From CAMXAS01 sp964442435 (GTDB taxonomy: Bacteria > Bacteroidota > Bacteroidia > Bacteroidales > P3), in NCBI GenBank assembly GCA_964442435.1, contig CAYTZG010000032.1, positions 1 to 12,937 of the forward strand: a DNA stretch of 12,937 nucleotides. Reading direction: 5' to 3'. The translations under genes were made by a program, and so were the position numbers. How positions within the stretch are numbered: position 1 is the stretch's first letter; every line of letters begins with the position of its first letter. A model generated the notes under the pieces. That model was not told the DNA's origin, searched no databases, and was given only the letters and a program-made list of their open reading frames with translations. This document shows positions 5,815 through 12,879 of this stretch, piece after piece.

Positions 5815-7883
5815 CAATATCTGCATTTCAACGTTATTCTGAACTGACTGCCCGGCATCGGGTAGTAACGCACGATTTCGTAGGCCGTGTTGGCCACGTT
5901 GAGCCAGTCCACGCCGGCCTCCCAAGCGCCCTTCCACATACGCCACCGCCCCGCCAGCGACAGGTTGTGGTCCACATAGGGCGCCAAGCGGTTCTCCGGC
6001 CGGTTTTCGGGCAGGCAGTAACGCGCGCCGCTCCACGTCAGCCCGTAGGAAAGGCTCAGGAAACGCCACGAGAGCGTCAGCCCGCCGCTGCCCGCATGAA
6101 CGGGCGTATAGGGGATTTGGCTGTTGTAGGTGGGCTCGTCGGGGTCGGTCACGTCGCAGCTCCACTGAAACGTATAGGTGGCGTAGAGCGAGGTGCCGAA
6201 ATCGCGCCACACGCCCGCCCTGCCCCATGGCGACGCCCATTTGAGCGAAGCGTCCACGCCCGTGATGTCGGCCTTGCCCACGTTCATCATCGTCCAGCGG
6301 AACAGGTTTTGGGTCGGGAACGCCACGATTTTGTCGGTGACCCATTGTTTGTAAACGTCCGCGCCGACTTCGAGCCGCATCCCGTCGTTCCAAGCCTCCG
6401 CCGTCCATACGTAACTCATGCCCGCGTCGGCCATGCGCGCCTGTTCGGGCCGCAAGTCCGTGTTGCCCACCCGCTCGTAATACAGGTCATTGAACGTCGG
6501 CATACGGAAGATGTCTTTGTAAAAGAGACGGATAACCCAGTCGGGACGCCCCAACGGCCGCACGCCGACCGAGACGGCCGGCGAGAGCCGGAAGCGGTTT
6601 TCCGCCGCGGCCGCGCCGCTTTCCACGCCCTCCATATAGGCCGAGCCCAACAGGTTGGCTTCCACCTCTACATACGGGTGGCTGTAAGCGCCCGCCACGT
6701 TGAGCCACAGCGAGGTGCGGTGTGGATAGACGAAGTCCGGCGTATTGGCTTTGAGCCACGTATAGGCGGCGTCCAAGGCCGCGCTGAAACGCCAGCGCGG
6801 CGCGGCCTGCGGCTGGAACAGGGCGGCCGTCGTGGCATAGACTTCCTGCTGCGCGTAACGGTCGTCCTCCACGCCGGAGGCGGTCAGCGCCTGCGGGTCT
6901 AAGAAGCGTGTGTAGGCGTGGCTGTATTTGAGGGCGCTTTTCTGCGAGAAGCCGTGTCCGTAGGCCACCCAATGCCGCGCCTGCGCCCACAGCGTGCGTT
7001 CGTGCCAGCGTTGTTGCGACGAAGGCGCATAGAAGATGACCGCCCCCGGCAGGCCGCGGTCGCTCTCATCGTAGTGCAGCCCCACGTCCAACGTCTGCGA
7101 CCGGGGCAGCCGCACGTCCAGACGCAGGTCGGCATGGCCGCTCTGCACGTCGGCATTGTCGCGCCGCAGCTGTTCCGTGGCCGTGCCGTTCTGCAACACA
7201 TAAGGATAATCACCCTTGACGCGCGTGTATTGACCGTCCGCGCTCAGCAGGACGCGGCCTCCAAGGCGTTGGCCGTAGTCGAGCGTGGGCGACCAAAATC
7301 CGAACGAGCCGCCCGTCAGCCCCACGGCCACCGTCTGCCGCTGCGTGTCGGCCAAGGCCGGCTGCCGCACCACCTCCAGCACCGAGGCGGCCGAGAAATG
7401 GCGCGCGGGCGAAAACAGGCTGGAAGGCATGGCGTTGCTGAGCCGCACGGCGCCCACCTGTTCCATGCTCAGTTTGCTCAGGTCGATTTGCCCGTTCTGG
7501 GCGTCGCCGATCACGATGCCGTCATAGACCACGGCGGTGTGCGCCGCGCCCAACGACCGCACCGACACGGTCTTCATGCCGCCTATACCGCCGTAATCCT
7601 TGACCTGTACGCCGGAAAACCGCTTGACCAATTCCCCCACCTGTTGCGGATGAAACCGCAGCAACTCCTCCTTAGACAACTGTTGCACCGATACCGTGCC
7701 GCGCTGCGGTGCCGCCCCCGCAATCCGCACCTCACTGATTGAGCGGCGCATGGGCGCGGTCGTGTCGGCCGCCGTGGGCTCCGAAGCCACCGCCACGCAC
7801 AGCCCGCCCATTACGGCCATACAAGCCGTCAGCACCCGCCGCAACCGGGCCATCCGCATTAAATAAACGATTGATTTACCCAT
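5814..7883 (-). CDS. btuB: TonB-dependent cobalamin transporter BtuB (689 aa)
   Basis: This is an outer-membrane TonB-dependent receptor predicted to import cobalamin/corrinoids using TonB-ExbBD energy. After a signal peptide (RLRRVLTACMAVMGGLCVAVA) comes a TonB-box-like stretch (ISEVRIAG, about 49-56). The plug domain is at about 60-175: EELLRFHPQQVGELVKRFSG, VQVKDYGGIGGMKTVSVRSLG, AAHTAVVYDGIVIGDAQNGQ and IDLSKLSMEQVGAVRLSN. The rest is a barrel of many alternating beta strands, ending in the aromatic terminus FRITLKCRY. No N-terminal carboxypeptidase-regulatory-like domain is present, which separates it from SusC-type receptors. Length fits BtuB-type receptors. The substrate is assigned from the cobalamin riboswitch just upstream and the BtuG-like gene downstream. 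ATG 7883 lies 3 nt after a hairpin; Met9 (7859) and Met11 (7853) are alternative starts that also leave a good signal peptide. Confidence 0.92.
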   Translation of the reverse strand: MGKSIVYLMRMARLRRVLTACMAVMGGLCVAVASEPTAADTTAPMRRSISEVRIAGAAPQRGTVSVQQLSKEELLRFHPQQVGELVKRFSGVQVKDYGGIGGMKTVSVRSLGAAHTAVVYDGIVIGDAQNGQIDLSKLSMEQVGAVRLSNAMPSSLFSPARHFSAASVLEVVRQPALADTQRQTVAVGLTGGSFGFWSPTLDYGQRLGGRVLLSADGQYTRVKGDYPYVLQNGTATEQLRRDNADVQSGHADLRLDVRLPRSQTLDVGLHYDESDRGLPGAVIFYAPSSQQRWHERTLWAQARHWVAYGHGFSQKSALKYSHAYTRFLDPQALTASGVEDDRYAQQEVYATTAALFQPQAAPRWRFSAALDAAYTWLKANTPDFVYPHRTSLWLNVAGAYSHPYVEVEANLLGSAYMEGVESGAAAAENRFRLSPAVSVGVRPLGRPDWVIRLFYKDIFRMPTFNDLYYERVGNTDLRPEQARMADAGMSYVWTAEAWNDGMRLEVGADVYKQWVTDKIVAFPTQNLFRWTMMNVGKADITGVDASLKWASPWGRAGVWRDFGTSLYATYTFQWSCDVTDPDEPTYNSQIPYTPVHAGSGGLTLSWRFLSLSYGLTWSGARYCLPENRPENRLAPYVDHNLSLAGRWRMWKGAWEAGVDWLNVANTAYEIVRYYPMPGSQFRITLKCRY

Positions 7884-7886
7884 GGC

Positions 7887-7920
7887 TTTTTACGTTCCTT
7901 AACCTCGGGAACGTGAAAAA
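7887..7920 (-). promoter_or_regulatory. Hairpin abutting the btuB start, probable riboswitch expression platform
   Basis: In the transcript, TTTTT-C-ACGTTCC pairs with GGAACGT-AAAAA around a 9-nt loop CGAGGTTAA. The stem is 12 bp with one bulged base and ends 3 nt before the btuB AUG. It sequesters the A-rich stretch that serves as the initiation region in Bacteroidetes. The loop AGGUU is complementary to AACCU in the conserved 3' part of the aptamer (7939-7943). This suits translational control by cobalamin, but the switching mechanism is inferred. Confidence 0.6.
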
Positions 7921-7925
7921 TCAAA

Positions 7926-8089
7926 CACCCTCGCGGCAGGTTTTCTGACTTACCCCTCGAAAAACGCCTTCCCATAAACGGCCGCGCGGCGGCGCGTTCA
8001 CAGTGGCCAAGACGTGTTTCCCGAACGAAACGGGGCTTACAGCAGCGGGTCTGTTCCGGACTTGCACCGGATTCCCTCTCCGCAGGATG
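7926..8089 (-). promoter_or_regulatory. Cobalamin riboswitch
   Basis: The minus-strand RNA shows the conserved cobalamin-aptamer core in order: GAGGGAAUCCGGUGCAAGUC, CGGAACAGACCCGCUGCUGU AAG, then GGCCACUG, and finally AAGUCAGAAAACCUGCC. The closing helix P1 can be read directly: CAUCCU-GCGG (8080-8089) pairs with CCGC-G-AGGGUG (7926-7936) with one bulge. The promoter places the transcript start at about this point. This class binds adenosyl- or methylcobalamin-type ligands and normally represses uptake genes when cobalamin is plentiful. It precedes btuB and controls the four-gene operon to 3235. Confidence 0.95.
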
Positions 8090-8093
8090 GTTA

Positions 8094-8125
8094 CAAAGAT
8101 AGTGAAAGTTGAACACAGAGCCAAA
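8094..8125 (-). promoter_or_regulatory. Promoter of the B12 operon
   Basis: On the minus strand TTTG (8122-8125) and TATCTTTG (8094-8101) are separated by 20 nt, a complete match to the Bacteroides promoter consensus. The predicted start, near 8089, coincides with the 5' strand of riboswitch helix P1. Confidence 0.8.
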
Positions 8126-8221
8126 CGAAATTTCCAAAGGAAACGTTTTGGCATAGCCATGCCATGCGAAAATGTAACAAGCGCAAAATTTATGTCAGAA
8201 TAGGCTCTGTCTCGACGCATC

Positions 8222-8255
8222 CTATCTTCATTCGCCACACGGCGAATAAAGATAG
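8222..8255. other. Perfectly paired hairpin with promoter-like sequence
   Basis: CTATCTT-c-ATTCGCC and GGCGAAT-a-AAGATAG form a 15-bp stem with one mismatch and an ACAC loop. No T-run follows on either strand, so it is not a classical terminator. The right arm contains TATCTTTA on the minus strand (8247-8254), and TTCG lies 20 nt before it (8275-8278). CAACTaTCACTATCTTTa here resembles CAACTtTCACTATCTTTg in the btuB promoter. Role unknown. Confidence 0.4.
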
Positions 8256-8284
8256 TGATAGTTGGTCTCTAATCCGAAGATACG

Positions 8285-8326
8285 CCAAAGAAAACAACAG
8301 GGGGCACACCGCATGGTGCGCCCCCT
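8285..8326 (-). terminator. Rho-independent terminator of the 376-aa LRR gene
   Basis: AGGGGGC-a-CACC-gcat-GGTG-c-GCCCCCT (8299-8326) forms a 12-bp stem with one mismatch and a 4-nt loop. On the minus strand it is followed by the T-rich GTTGTTTTCTTT. It lies about 25 bp after the LRR gene stop. Confidence 0.8.
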
Positions 8327-8351
8327 ACTTTTACAGCAAATGCCTTTTCCG

Positions 8352-9482
8352 CTACCTTACCACTACTTTGCTCCGTCTGCCGTCTGCCACAACGCGCAAC
8401 ACATAGACGCCGGGGCGCGGAAGTGTGATACTGCGGTCAGAGCCGCGATACACACGCTGACCCGTGGCCGCAAAGGCCTCCACTTCACCAAGGTCATCCG
8501 CGAGGTAGGCCGTGCGCCCCTGCACGTAGGCGAAGGGTAACGCCGTCAAAGACGATTCGTTGGCCGTGGTATCAACAGGTGGCATAAGCGGTGCCGAGGC
8601 CATCAACACAAATTCAACCGTATCGAATCCGAAGGAAATATCCCCGGGAAAATGAGTCGCATAACGATAAGTGACATTACGCGCATTGAAGAACAAGCGC
8701 GTTCCTTCCATATAGCCGCCCGTCACGCTACCGATTCGCGACGCATCCATGCCCGGCAATGTATCCAAATCCAATCCATTATCCGCATCTAAATCCACTA
8801 TCCACATATTATCATCGCATTCAAACAAATCCAACGCCGGGTTCTGCGACACATCCAACGACGTCAACTGGTTCATACTACAACATAAGATTCGCAGTTC
8901 CGCGTTCTGCGTAACATCCAACGACGTCAACTGATTCGCATCACAAAACACCCCCTCCAGATTCGCGTTCCGAGTAACGTCCAACGATGTCAACTGATTC
9001 CCACCACAAGACAACCCCACCAGATTCGCGTTCCACGTAACGTCCAACGACGTCAACTGATTATTACAACAATCCAAGATTTGCAGTTCCGCGTTCTGCG
9101 TAACGTCCAACGAGGTTACGCCGTTGGATTTTTTCCATGTACCATTGCAATCGAACCGATTGATACGCACTTCCGGTGCCGTAGTGTAAACCATAACCGC
9201 ATAACTACCACCCTCGGCATAGGTTTTGGTAAAGGACGTATCAAACACCGCAGTGGAAGTCAAATAAGTGCCATCCCCCCAATCTACACAGAATGTCTCC
9301 CGACCGGTAGCCCCATTCGAATAATCATTGACTGCGACAAGCAAGGGCTTTTCCTCGCCAACCTCGGCTGTCCAGGTCATAAAAATGGTATCGCAAGCCA
9401 TTTCCGAAGCCATAACCGGCAAACCGATAAGCGGAATTACCGCCATATAAAGCCATCCTGTCCACAATATTAACTTTTTCAT
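8352..9482 (-). CDS. LRR surface protein with T9SS sorting domain (376 aa)
   Basis: The signal peptide is at residues 1-27 (MKKLILWTGWLYMAVIPLIG). A PKD-like segment (about 35-105) has VDWGDGTYLTS and a TYAEGGSYAVMV strand pair. Five 21-residue leucine-rich repeats of the form QLTSLDVTQNAELxxLxCxxN occupy 121-225. A linking beta region follows (MDASRIGSVTGGYMEGTRLFF). The last 70 residues match those of the 814-aa LRR gene almost exactly and end GVYVLRVVADGRRSKVVVR, a short type A T9SS sorting domain. The product should be displayed on the cell surface. LRR domains in such proteins usually bind proteins or glycans; no ligand can be read from the sequence. It has its own promoter and terminator. 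ATG 9482 is preceded by an A-rich stretch and begins the signal peptide. Confidence 0.9.
   Translation of the reverse strand: MKKLILWTGWLYMAVIPLIGLPVMASEMACDTIFMTWTAEVGEEKPLLVAVNDYSNGATGRETFCVDWGDGTYLTSTAVFDTSFTKTYAEGGSYAVMVYTTAPEVRINRFDCNGTWKKSNGVTSLDVTQNAELQILDCCNNQLTSLDVTWNANLVGLSCGGNQLTSLDVTRNANLEGVFCDANQLTSLDVTQNAELRILCCSMNQLTSLDVSQNPALDLFECDDNMWIVDLDADNGLDLDTLPGMDASRIGSVTGGYMEGTRLFFNARNVTYRYATHFPGDISFGFDTVEFVLMASAPLMPPVDTTANESSLTALPFAYVQGRTAYLADDLGEVEAFAATGQRVYRGSDRSITLPRPGVYVLRVVADGRRSKVVVR
8808..9122 (-). repeat. Five tandem 63-bp LRR-coding repeats
   Basis: Five units of 21 codons carry the repeated core TCNTTGGACGTTAC-type sequence encoding LTSLDVT.NA.L. Units 1 and 4 are nearly the same (TQNAEL.IL.C). 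The high DNA identity favours in-frame gain or loss of units by recombination. Confidence 0.8.
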
Positions 9483-9533
9483 TGCCGTATGTTTTTTAAT
9501 TTATCAAGACGGCAGACCGTCAATTTTAAATCG

Positions 9534-9564
9534 CTAAGATAATATATATATATCGCGAAGCAAA
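9534..9564 (-). promoter_or_regulatory. Promoter of the 376-aa LRR gene
   Basis: On the minus strand TTTG (9561-9564), a 19-nt spacer and TATCTTAG (9534-9541, 7 of the 8 positions fit TAnnTTTG loosely, with A for T at the seventh). The spacer holds an alternating AT run. The start should fall near 9529, giving a leader of about 47 nt. Confidence 0.6.
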
Positions 9565-9576
9565 AATTTTTGACCG

Positions 9577-9663
9577 ACTTTTTTTGAAAAAGTTTTCAAC
9601 AAATCGAACAGAATGGCATAGACAGCGGTTTTCACACTTTTTTTCCGTTAAAAGCCGAGGTCG
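9577..9663 (-). promoter_or_regulatory. Conserved upstream block with dyad, LRR gene 1
   Basis: The 17-bp dyad ACTTTTT-ttg-AAAAAGT (9577-9593) lies 12 bp upstream of the -33 box. It and the next 70 bp match the region upstream of the 814-aa LRR gene (12732-12815). Shared words include GTTTTCAACAAATCGA, CAGAAT and GCGGTTTTCAC. The placement is that of an activator site or UP-like element. Confidence 0.5.
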
Positions 9664-9674
9664 GACATATAATA

Positions 9675-9704
9675 TTGCAACTTGAACGAAATAACCTATC
9701 TTTG
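9675..9704 (+). promoter_or_regulatory. Promoter of the ABM lipoprotein gene
   Basis: TATCTTTG (9697-9704) is a full -7 match. TTGC (9675-9678) stands 18 nt before it as a weak -33. The start would be near 9709, leaving a leader of about 15 nt. It adjoins the conserved block of the divergent LRR gene. Confidence 0.6.
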
Positions 9705-9723
9705 CCTTTCAATAAGACGTCCG

Positions 9724-10200
9724 ATGAAAAAACTACATTTAAGCCTGATACTGGGGTCGATATTGCCGTTCTTCCATGCGTGCAAGCCCAACGAGAAGCC
9801 CGAAGCCCCTCAAACGGAGCTGATGGAAACGGCTCAGCACCAACCAACAGGCATGTGCGCCAAACTGCCGATGCAACCCGACGGCATCGTGCGCCTATCC
9901 AAAATAGAAGTCTATCCCGAGCACCTGACCGAATATATAGCCTATGCCACGGAAGTGGGCGCAACGTCGCTGCGCACCGAACCGGGCGTGCTGTCGATGT
10001 ACGCCGTGCAGGAGTTGGACAATCCCTGCCGCATCACCATCCTTGAGACTTATGCCAACCAAGAAGCCTACCGGTCGCATATTGCGTCGGCCCATTTCCA
10101 AAAATACAAACAGGGCACGCTGCACATGGTCAAGTCTTTGGTATTGTCTGACCAAAAGCCGCTGAACGCCGCGAACCGGCTTCTGAACTTCATCGAATAG
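9724..10200 (+). CDS. ABM-domain lipoprotein, putative quinol monooxygenase (158 aa)
   Basis: A lipoprotein signal (MKKLHLSLILGSILPFFHAC) makes Cys20 the likely lipidated residue. After a short spacer, residues 55-140 form an antibiotic-biosynthesis-monooxygenase (ABM, YgiN-like) ferredoxin-like domain: IVRLSKIEVYPEHLTEYIAY, LRTEPGVLSMYAVQELDNP, ITILETYANQEAYRSHIASA, HFQKYKQGTLHMVKSL. Such small dimeric proteins are cofactor-free monooxygenases or relatives, acting for example on quinols, and this Bacteroidales subfamily is widespread. The activity of this member is not known, and here it would be membrane-tethered outside the cytoplasm. ATG 9724 was chosen over ATG 9682 because the promoter -7 box lies between them and the lipoprotein signal begins at 9724. 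The gene is monocistronic, divergent from one LRR gene and convergent with the other, with 23 bp between stops and no visible terminator. Confidence 0.88.
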   Translation: MKKLHLSLILGSILPFFHACKPNEKPEAPQTELMETAQHQPTGMCAKLPMQPDGIVRLSKIEVYPEHLTEYIAYATEVGATSLRTEPGVLSMYAVQELDNPCRITILETYANQEAYRSHIASAHFQKYKQGTLHMVKSLVLSDQKPLNAANRLLNFIE

Positions 10201-10223
10201 ACAGAACAGATTGCGTGTTCTTA

Positions 10224-12668
10224 TTACCTGACCACCACCTTGCAACGGCGGCCGTCAGCCACGATGCGCAGGACGTACACGCCAGGGCGCGGGAGCGTGA
10301 CGGTGCGGTCAGAGCCGCGATACACACGCTGCCCCGTGGCCGTAAAGGCCTCCACCTCGCCGAGACCGTCCGCAAGGTAGGCCGTGTGCTCCTGCACGTA
10401 GGCGAAGGGTAACGCCGTCAAGGCCGATTCGTTGGCCGTTGAATCGGCAGGCCGCGTCGGATCGTCGGGATTATCCGGATTGTCAGGGTTATCCGGGTCG
10501 TCGGGATTATCCGGATTGTCAGGGTTATCGGGATCGTCAGGATTATCCGGGTCGTCAGGATTATCCGGGTCGTCGGGATTATCCGGATTGTCAGGGTTAT
10601 CGGGATCGTCAGGGTTATCCGGGTCGTCAGGATCCACTATCGGCTTATCGGTAACGGTCATATGATAATACACTTGCACAAAAGCCGTATCCATGACCAT
10701 CACATTGCCAACCTCTTCGTCATAAACAAAATAATAGGCGTGATTGCAGACACTGTCATTCGTCAGCGAAAAGACATAGGAACCCGGTTGCTCGAATACC
10801 AAACGTCCATCCTCAAAAAAACGGTAAGATTCGGACGAAATGGAATCGAAATTCATTTTTGTCGTCTCATTGTCCAACCGTATCTCCGGCACCAACCCAT
10901 CCCACATTTCATTTATCGCCACGGTATCATAGATATGCTGCGGCCCCAACCACGCATTGGTTACCGCTTCCGAATGGTTCATGATTTCCGAAACATTGGA
11001 CAATTTCAACTGATTGTTCAAACACCACAATCCCTTTAAGTTCGTATTCCGTCCTATGTTCAACGTTTGCAATTCATTGTCATTGCACTGCAACTTCTCC
11101 AACGCGACACAATGACTTACATCCAAAGCCGTCAACCGATTATTGTTGCAATACAACTCCGTCAACGCCACACAATCACTTAAATCCAAAGAGGTCAATC
11201 GACTATTCGAGCAATCCAGATCCACCAACGACACACAACCACGCACATCCAAAGAGGTCACGTTTGTCCAGGCCCAGAGCTGCAAAGATGTCAGCGAAGA
11301 ACAACCACGCGCATTCAATGACATCAACGAATCAGCCCCATTAGGGAAAGGTATAATCGGTAACGCGGTACAACCACTCACGTCCAAGGATTTCATCATC
11401 GGATTACCGTAACAATGCAAATCCATCAACGACACCATCCCGCTCAAATCCAACGACTTCAATTCATTATAAGCACAGTACAAAGACTTCAACGCCGAAC
11501 AACCACGCACATCCAAAGATGCCAACCGATTATTACTACAATCCAAATACGTCAAATTTGAGAAATATTGTATGCCTTCCAAACTAGAGATTTGGACACC
11601 GTTTATATCGTCTATTCGCGACACCACCAGTCTTTCGTGTTCACAAAGCGAGTCATTGCCATCCATATCGAAAAACCGGACATAAGAACGAAAGATATGG
11701 TCAGGAAAGAACTCGGCCGTCAATGGAATCTGCGGCGCAGTATGCCGATTGGATGCCAAATGAAAGAGGGCTGTATTTCCACGACCTATCTCGTATTCAT
11801 ATTCCACCACCTCCGACTCAAACATCAAACGCGTTCCCTCCAAACGGCCACCCTTTACCTTGGCTATACGCGTCACATCCATACCGGGCAATACCGATAA
11901 GTCATAACTACCATCTTCCGCCAATACGACCTCGCGGAGATTTCCATCACAATACAATGTACTCAACGATTCGTTTTGACGGATATCCAACGACGTCAAC
12001 CAATTTTGAGCGCAATCCAAATGCGCCAGTGCCGTGCAATAACCCACATCCAACAAATCTAAACGATTTCCACCACAAAACATATACTTCAATGCCGTAC
12101 AACCATGTATATCCAGCGATGACAACCGGTTATAAGCGCACGACAATAATTCCAAAGCAATATTCTTACTGACATCCAACGATGTCAATCTATTTCCATA
12201 ACACCACAAACTCGCCAAGGCCGTGCAACCGCTCACCTCCAAAGACAAGACCCCATTGTCACCTGCCATCATAGAGGGGTTAGTATGCATAGAGCAACTG
12301 AATTGCTTGATGCGGACTTCCGGAGCGGTTGTCGCCACCATAATATCATAAGTACCGGATTCGGCATAAGTTTTTGTAAACAATGTATCTATGCCATCTC
12401 CTTGGGCAGAATGCAACGAACTATACAAACGGGTGCCATCCCCCCAATCCACCCAAAAAGTTTCTTGTGCCACAGAGGGCCAATTCTCATCCACACTGAC
12501 ACCGACGCCTAAACATTTCGTTGCCTCGGCCTCTGCTTCCCAAGTCAGAAAGATAGTATCACATTTCGACACCACTTCCTCCGCTCGCAAACCTGACAAC
12601 ATCGGCATTACCAAGCATAACAACTGAGACAAAGGCAACCATTTCCGAAAAGCCATCATTCCTTTCAT
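10224..12668 (-). CDS. Large two-block LRR surface protein with T9SS sorting domain (814 aa)
   Basis: The signal peptide is at residues 1-29 (FRKWLPLSQLLCLVMPMLSG, then LRA). A PKD-like segment (about 36-118) carries VDWGDGTRLYSS and TYAESGTYDIMV. The first LRR block is at 139-243, with units like RLTSLDVSKNIALELLSCAYN. A connecting region includes MDGNDSLCEHE, resembling a calcium loop, then IDDINGVQISSLEGIQYFSN. The second LRR block runs to about 555. A beta domain follows (575-672), then an Asp-Pro-Asn-rich linker (679-737). Residues 744-814 form a T9SS sorting domain nearly identical to that of the 376-aa LRR protein, ending DGRRCKVVVR. It should be surface-displayed, the linker holding the LRR blade away from the membrane. 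Ligand unknown. ATG 12668 follows an A-rich leader; Met4 and Met5 are alternatives. Confidence 0.91.
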   Translation of the reverse strand: MKGMMAFRKWLPLSQLLCLVMPMLSGLRAEEVVSKCDTIFLTWEAEAEATKCLGVGVSVDENWPSVAQETFWVDWGDGTRLYSSLHSAQGDGIDTLFTKTYAESGTYDIMVATTAPEVRIKQFSCSMHTNPSMMAGDNGVLSLEVSGCTALASLWCYGNRLTSLDVSKNIALELLSCAYNRLSSLDIHGCTALKYMFCGGNRLDLLDVGYCTALAHLDCAQNWLTSLDIRQNESLSTLYCDGNLREVVLAEDGSYDLSVLPGMDVTRIAKVKGGRLEGTRLMFESEVVEYEYEIGRGNTALFHLASNRHTAPQIPLTAEFFPDHIFRSYVRFFDMDGNDSLCEHERLVVSRIDDINGVQISSLEGIQYFSNLTYLDCSNNRLASLDVRGCSALKSLYCAYNELKSLDLSGMVSLMDLHCYGNPMMKSLDVSGCTALPIIPFPNGADSLMSLNARGCSSLTSLQLWAWTNVTSLDVRGCVSLVDLDCSNSRLTSLDLSDCVALTELYCNNNRLTALDVSHCVALEKLQCNDNELQTLNIGRNTNLKGLWCLNNQLKLSNVSEIMNHSEAVTNAWLGPQHIYDTVAINEMWDGLVPEIRLDNETTKMNFDSISSESYRFFEDGRLVFEQPGSYVFSLTNDSVCNHAYYFVYDEEVGNVMVMDTAFVQVYYHMTVTDKPIVDPDDPDNPDDPDNPDNPDNPDDPDNPDDPDNPDDPDNPDNPDNPDDPDNPDNPDNPDDPTRPADSTANESALTALPFAYVQEHTAYLADGLGEVEAFTATGQRVYRGSDRTVTLPRPGVYVLRIVADGRRCKVVVR
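10458..10634 (-). repeat. Asp-Pro-Asn/Asp codon repeat (9-bp units)
   Basis: About 20 triplets of the form DP(D/N) or NP(D/N) are encoded by GAT/GAC-CCG/CCT-GAT/AAT words (residues 679-737). The 9-bp period preserves frame, so slippage changes linker length without inactivating the gene. The linker joins the beta domain to the sorting domain. Confidence 0.85.
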
Positions 12669-12692
12669 AGCGTTTTGTTTTTATTTCAGACC

Positions 12693-12722
12693 GCAATATA
12701 CCATATATATATTCCGGCCAAA
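12693..12722 (-). promoter_or_regulatory. Promoter of the 814-aa LRR gene
   Basis: TTTG (12719-12722) and an imperfect -7 TATATTGC (12693-12700) are 18 nt apart on the minus strand. An alternating AT run lies in the spacer, as in the promoter of the 376-aa LRR gene. The leader would be about 20 nt. Confidence 0.45.
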
Positions 12723-12731
12723 TTTGAAGCC

Positions 12732-12815
12732 AACTTTTTTCAAAAAAGTTTTCAACAAATCGAGCAGAATAGCGTAGAAGGCGGTTTTCACCATTTTTTT
12801 GTTAAAAGTCGAAGT
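12732..12815 (-). promoter_or_regulatory. Conserved upstream block with perfect dyad, LRR gene 2
   Basis: A perfect 19-bp dyad AACTTTTTT-C-AAAAAAGTT (12732-12750) sits about 10 bp upstream of the -33 box. The following 65 bp align with 9594-9663. The matching position and sequence before both LRR genes point to a common regulator or a duplicated upstream segment. Confidence 0.5.
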
Positions 12816-12879
12816 CAAACGTATAATAAACGACAACAACTATGTATAATTTCAGAAGCGCGTCCACAATGCGCGGCGG

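Noticed and set aside
5815..6408. Upstream extension of the lipoprotein frame to 6408
   Set aside because: It lies wholly inside btuB, is Arg-rich without homology, and the lipoprotein signal with coupled ATG starts at 5814.
3761..7742. Long plus-strand open frames opposite the B12 operon (3761-4438, 5125-5847, 5967-6902, 6918-7742)
   Set aside because: They mirror G+C-rich genes with clear homology on the minus strand, are rich in Arg, Ala and His, and show no domain or start signal.
8150..8163. Small palindrome GGCATAGCCATGCC upstream of the btuB promoter
   Set aside because: The arms are only 5 bp (GGCAT/ATGCC), with no repeat elsewhere, so no role can be supported.
8115..8210. Inverted repeat ACAGAGCC / GGCTCTGT
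   Set aside because: Arms are only 8 bp and 80 bp apart; one overlaps the btuB -33 box, and chance is a sufficient explanation.
8808..9122. Regular 63-bp spacing that could suggest a CRISPR array
   Set aside because: Repeats are in-frame LRR units inside one gene, with no unique spacers and no cas genes.
10432..10665. Plus-strand Gly-Leu-Ser repeat frame
   Set aside because: It is the antisense reading of the Asp-Pro-Asn linker.
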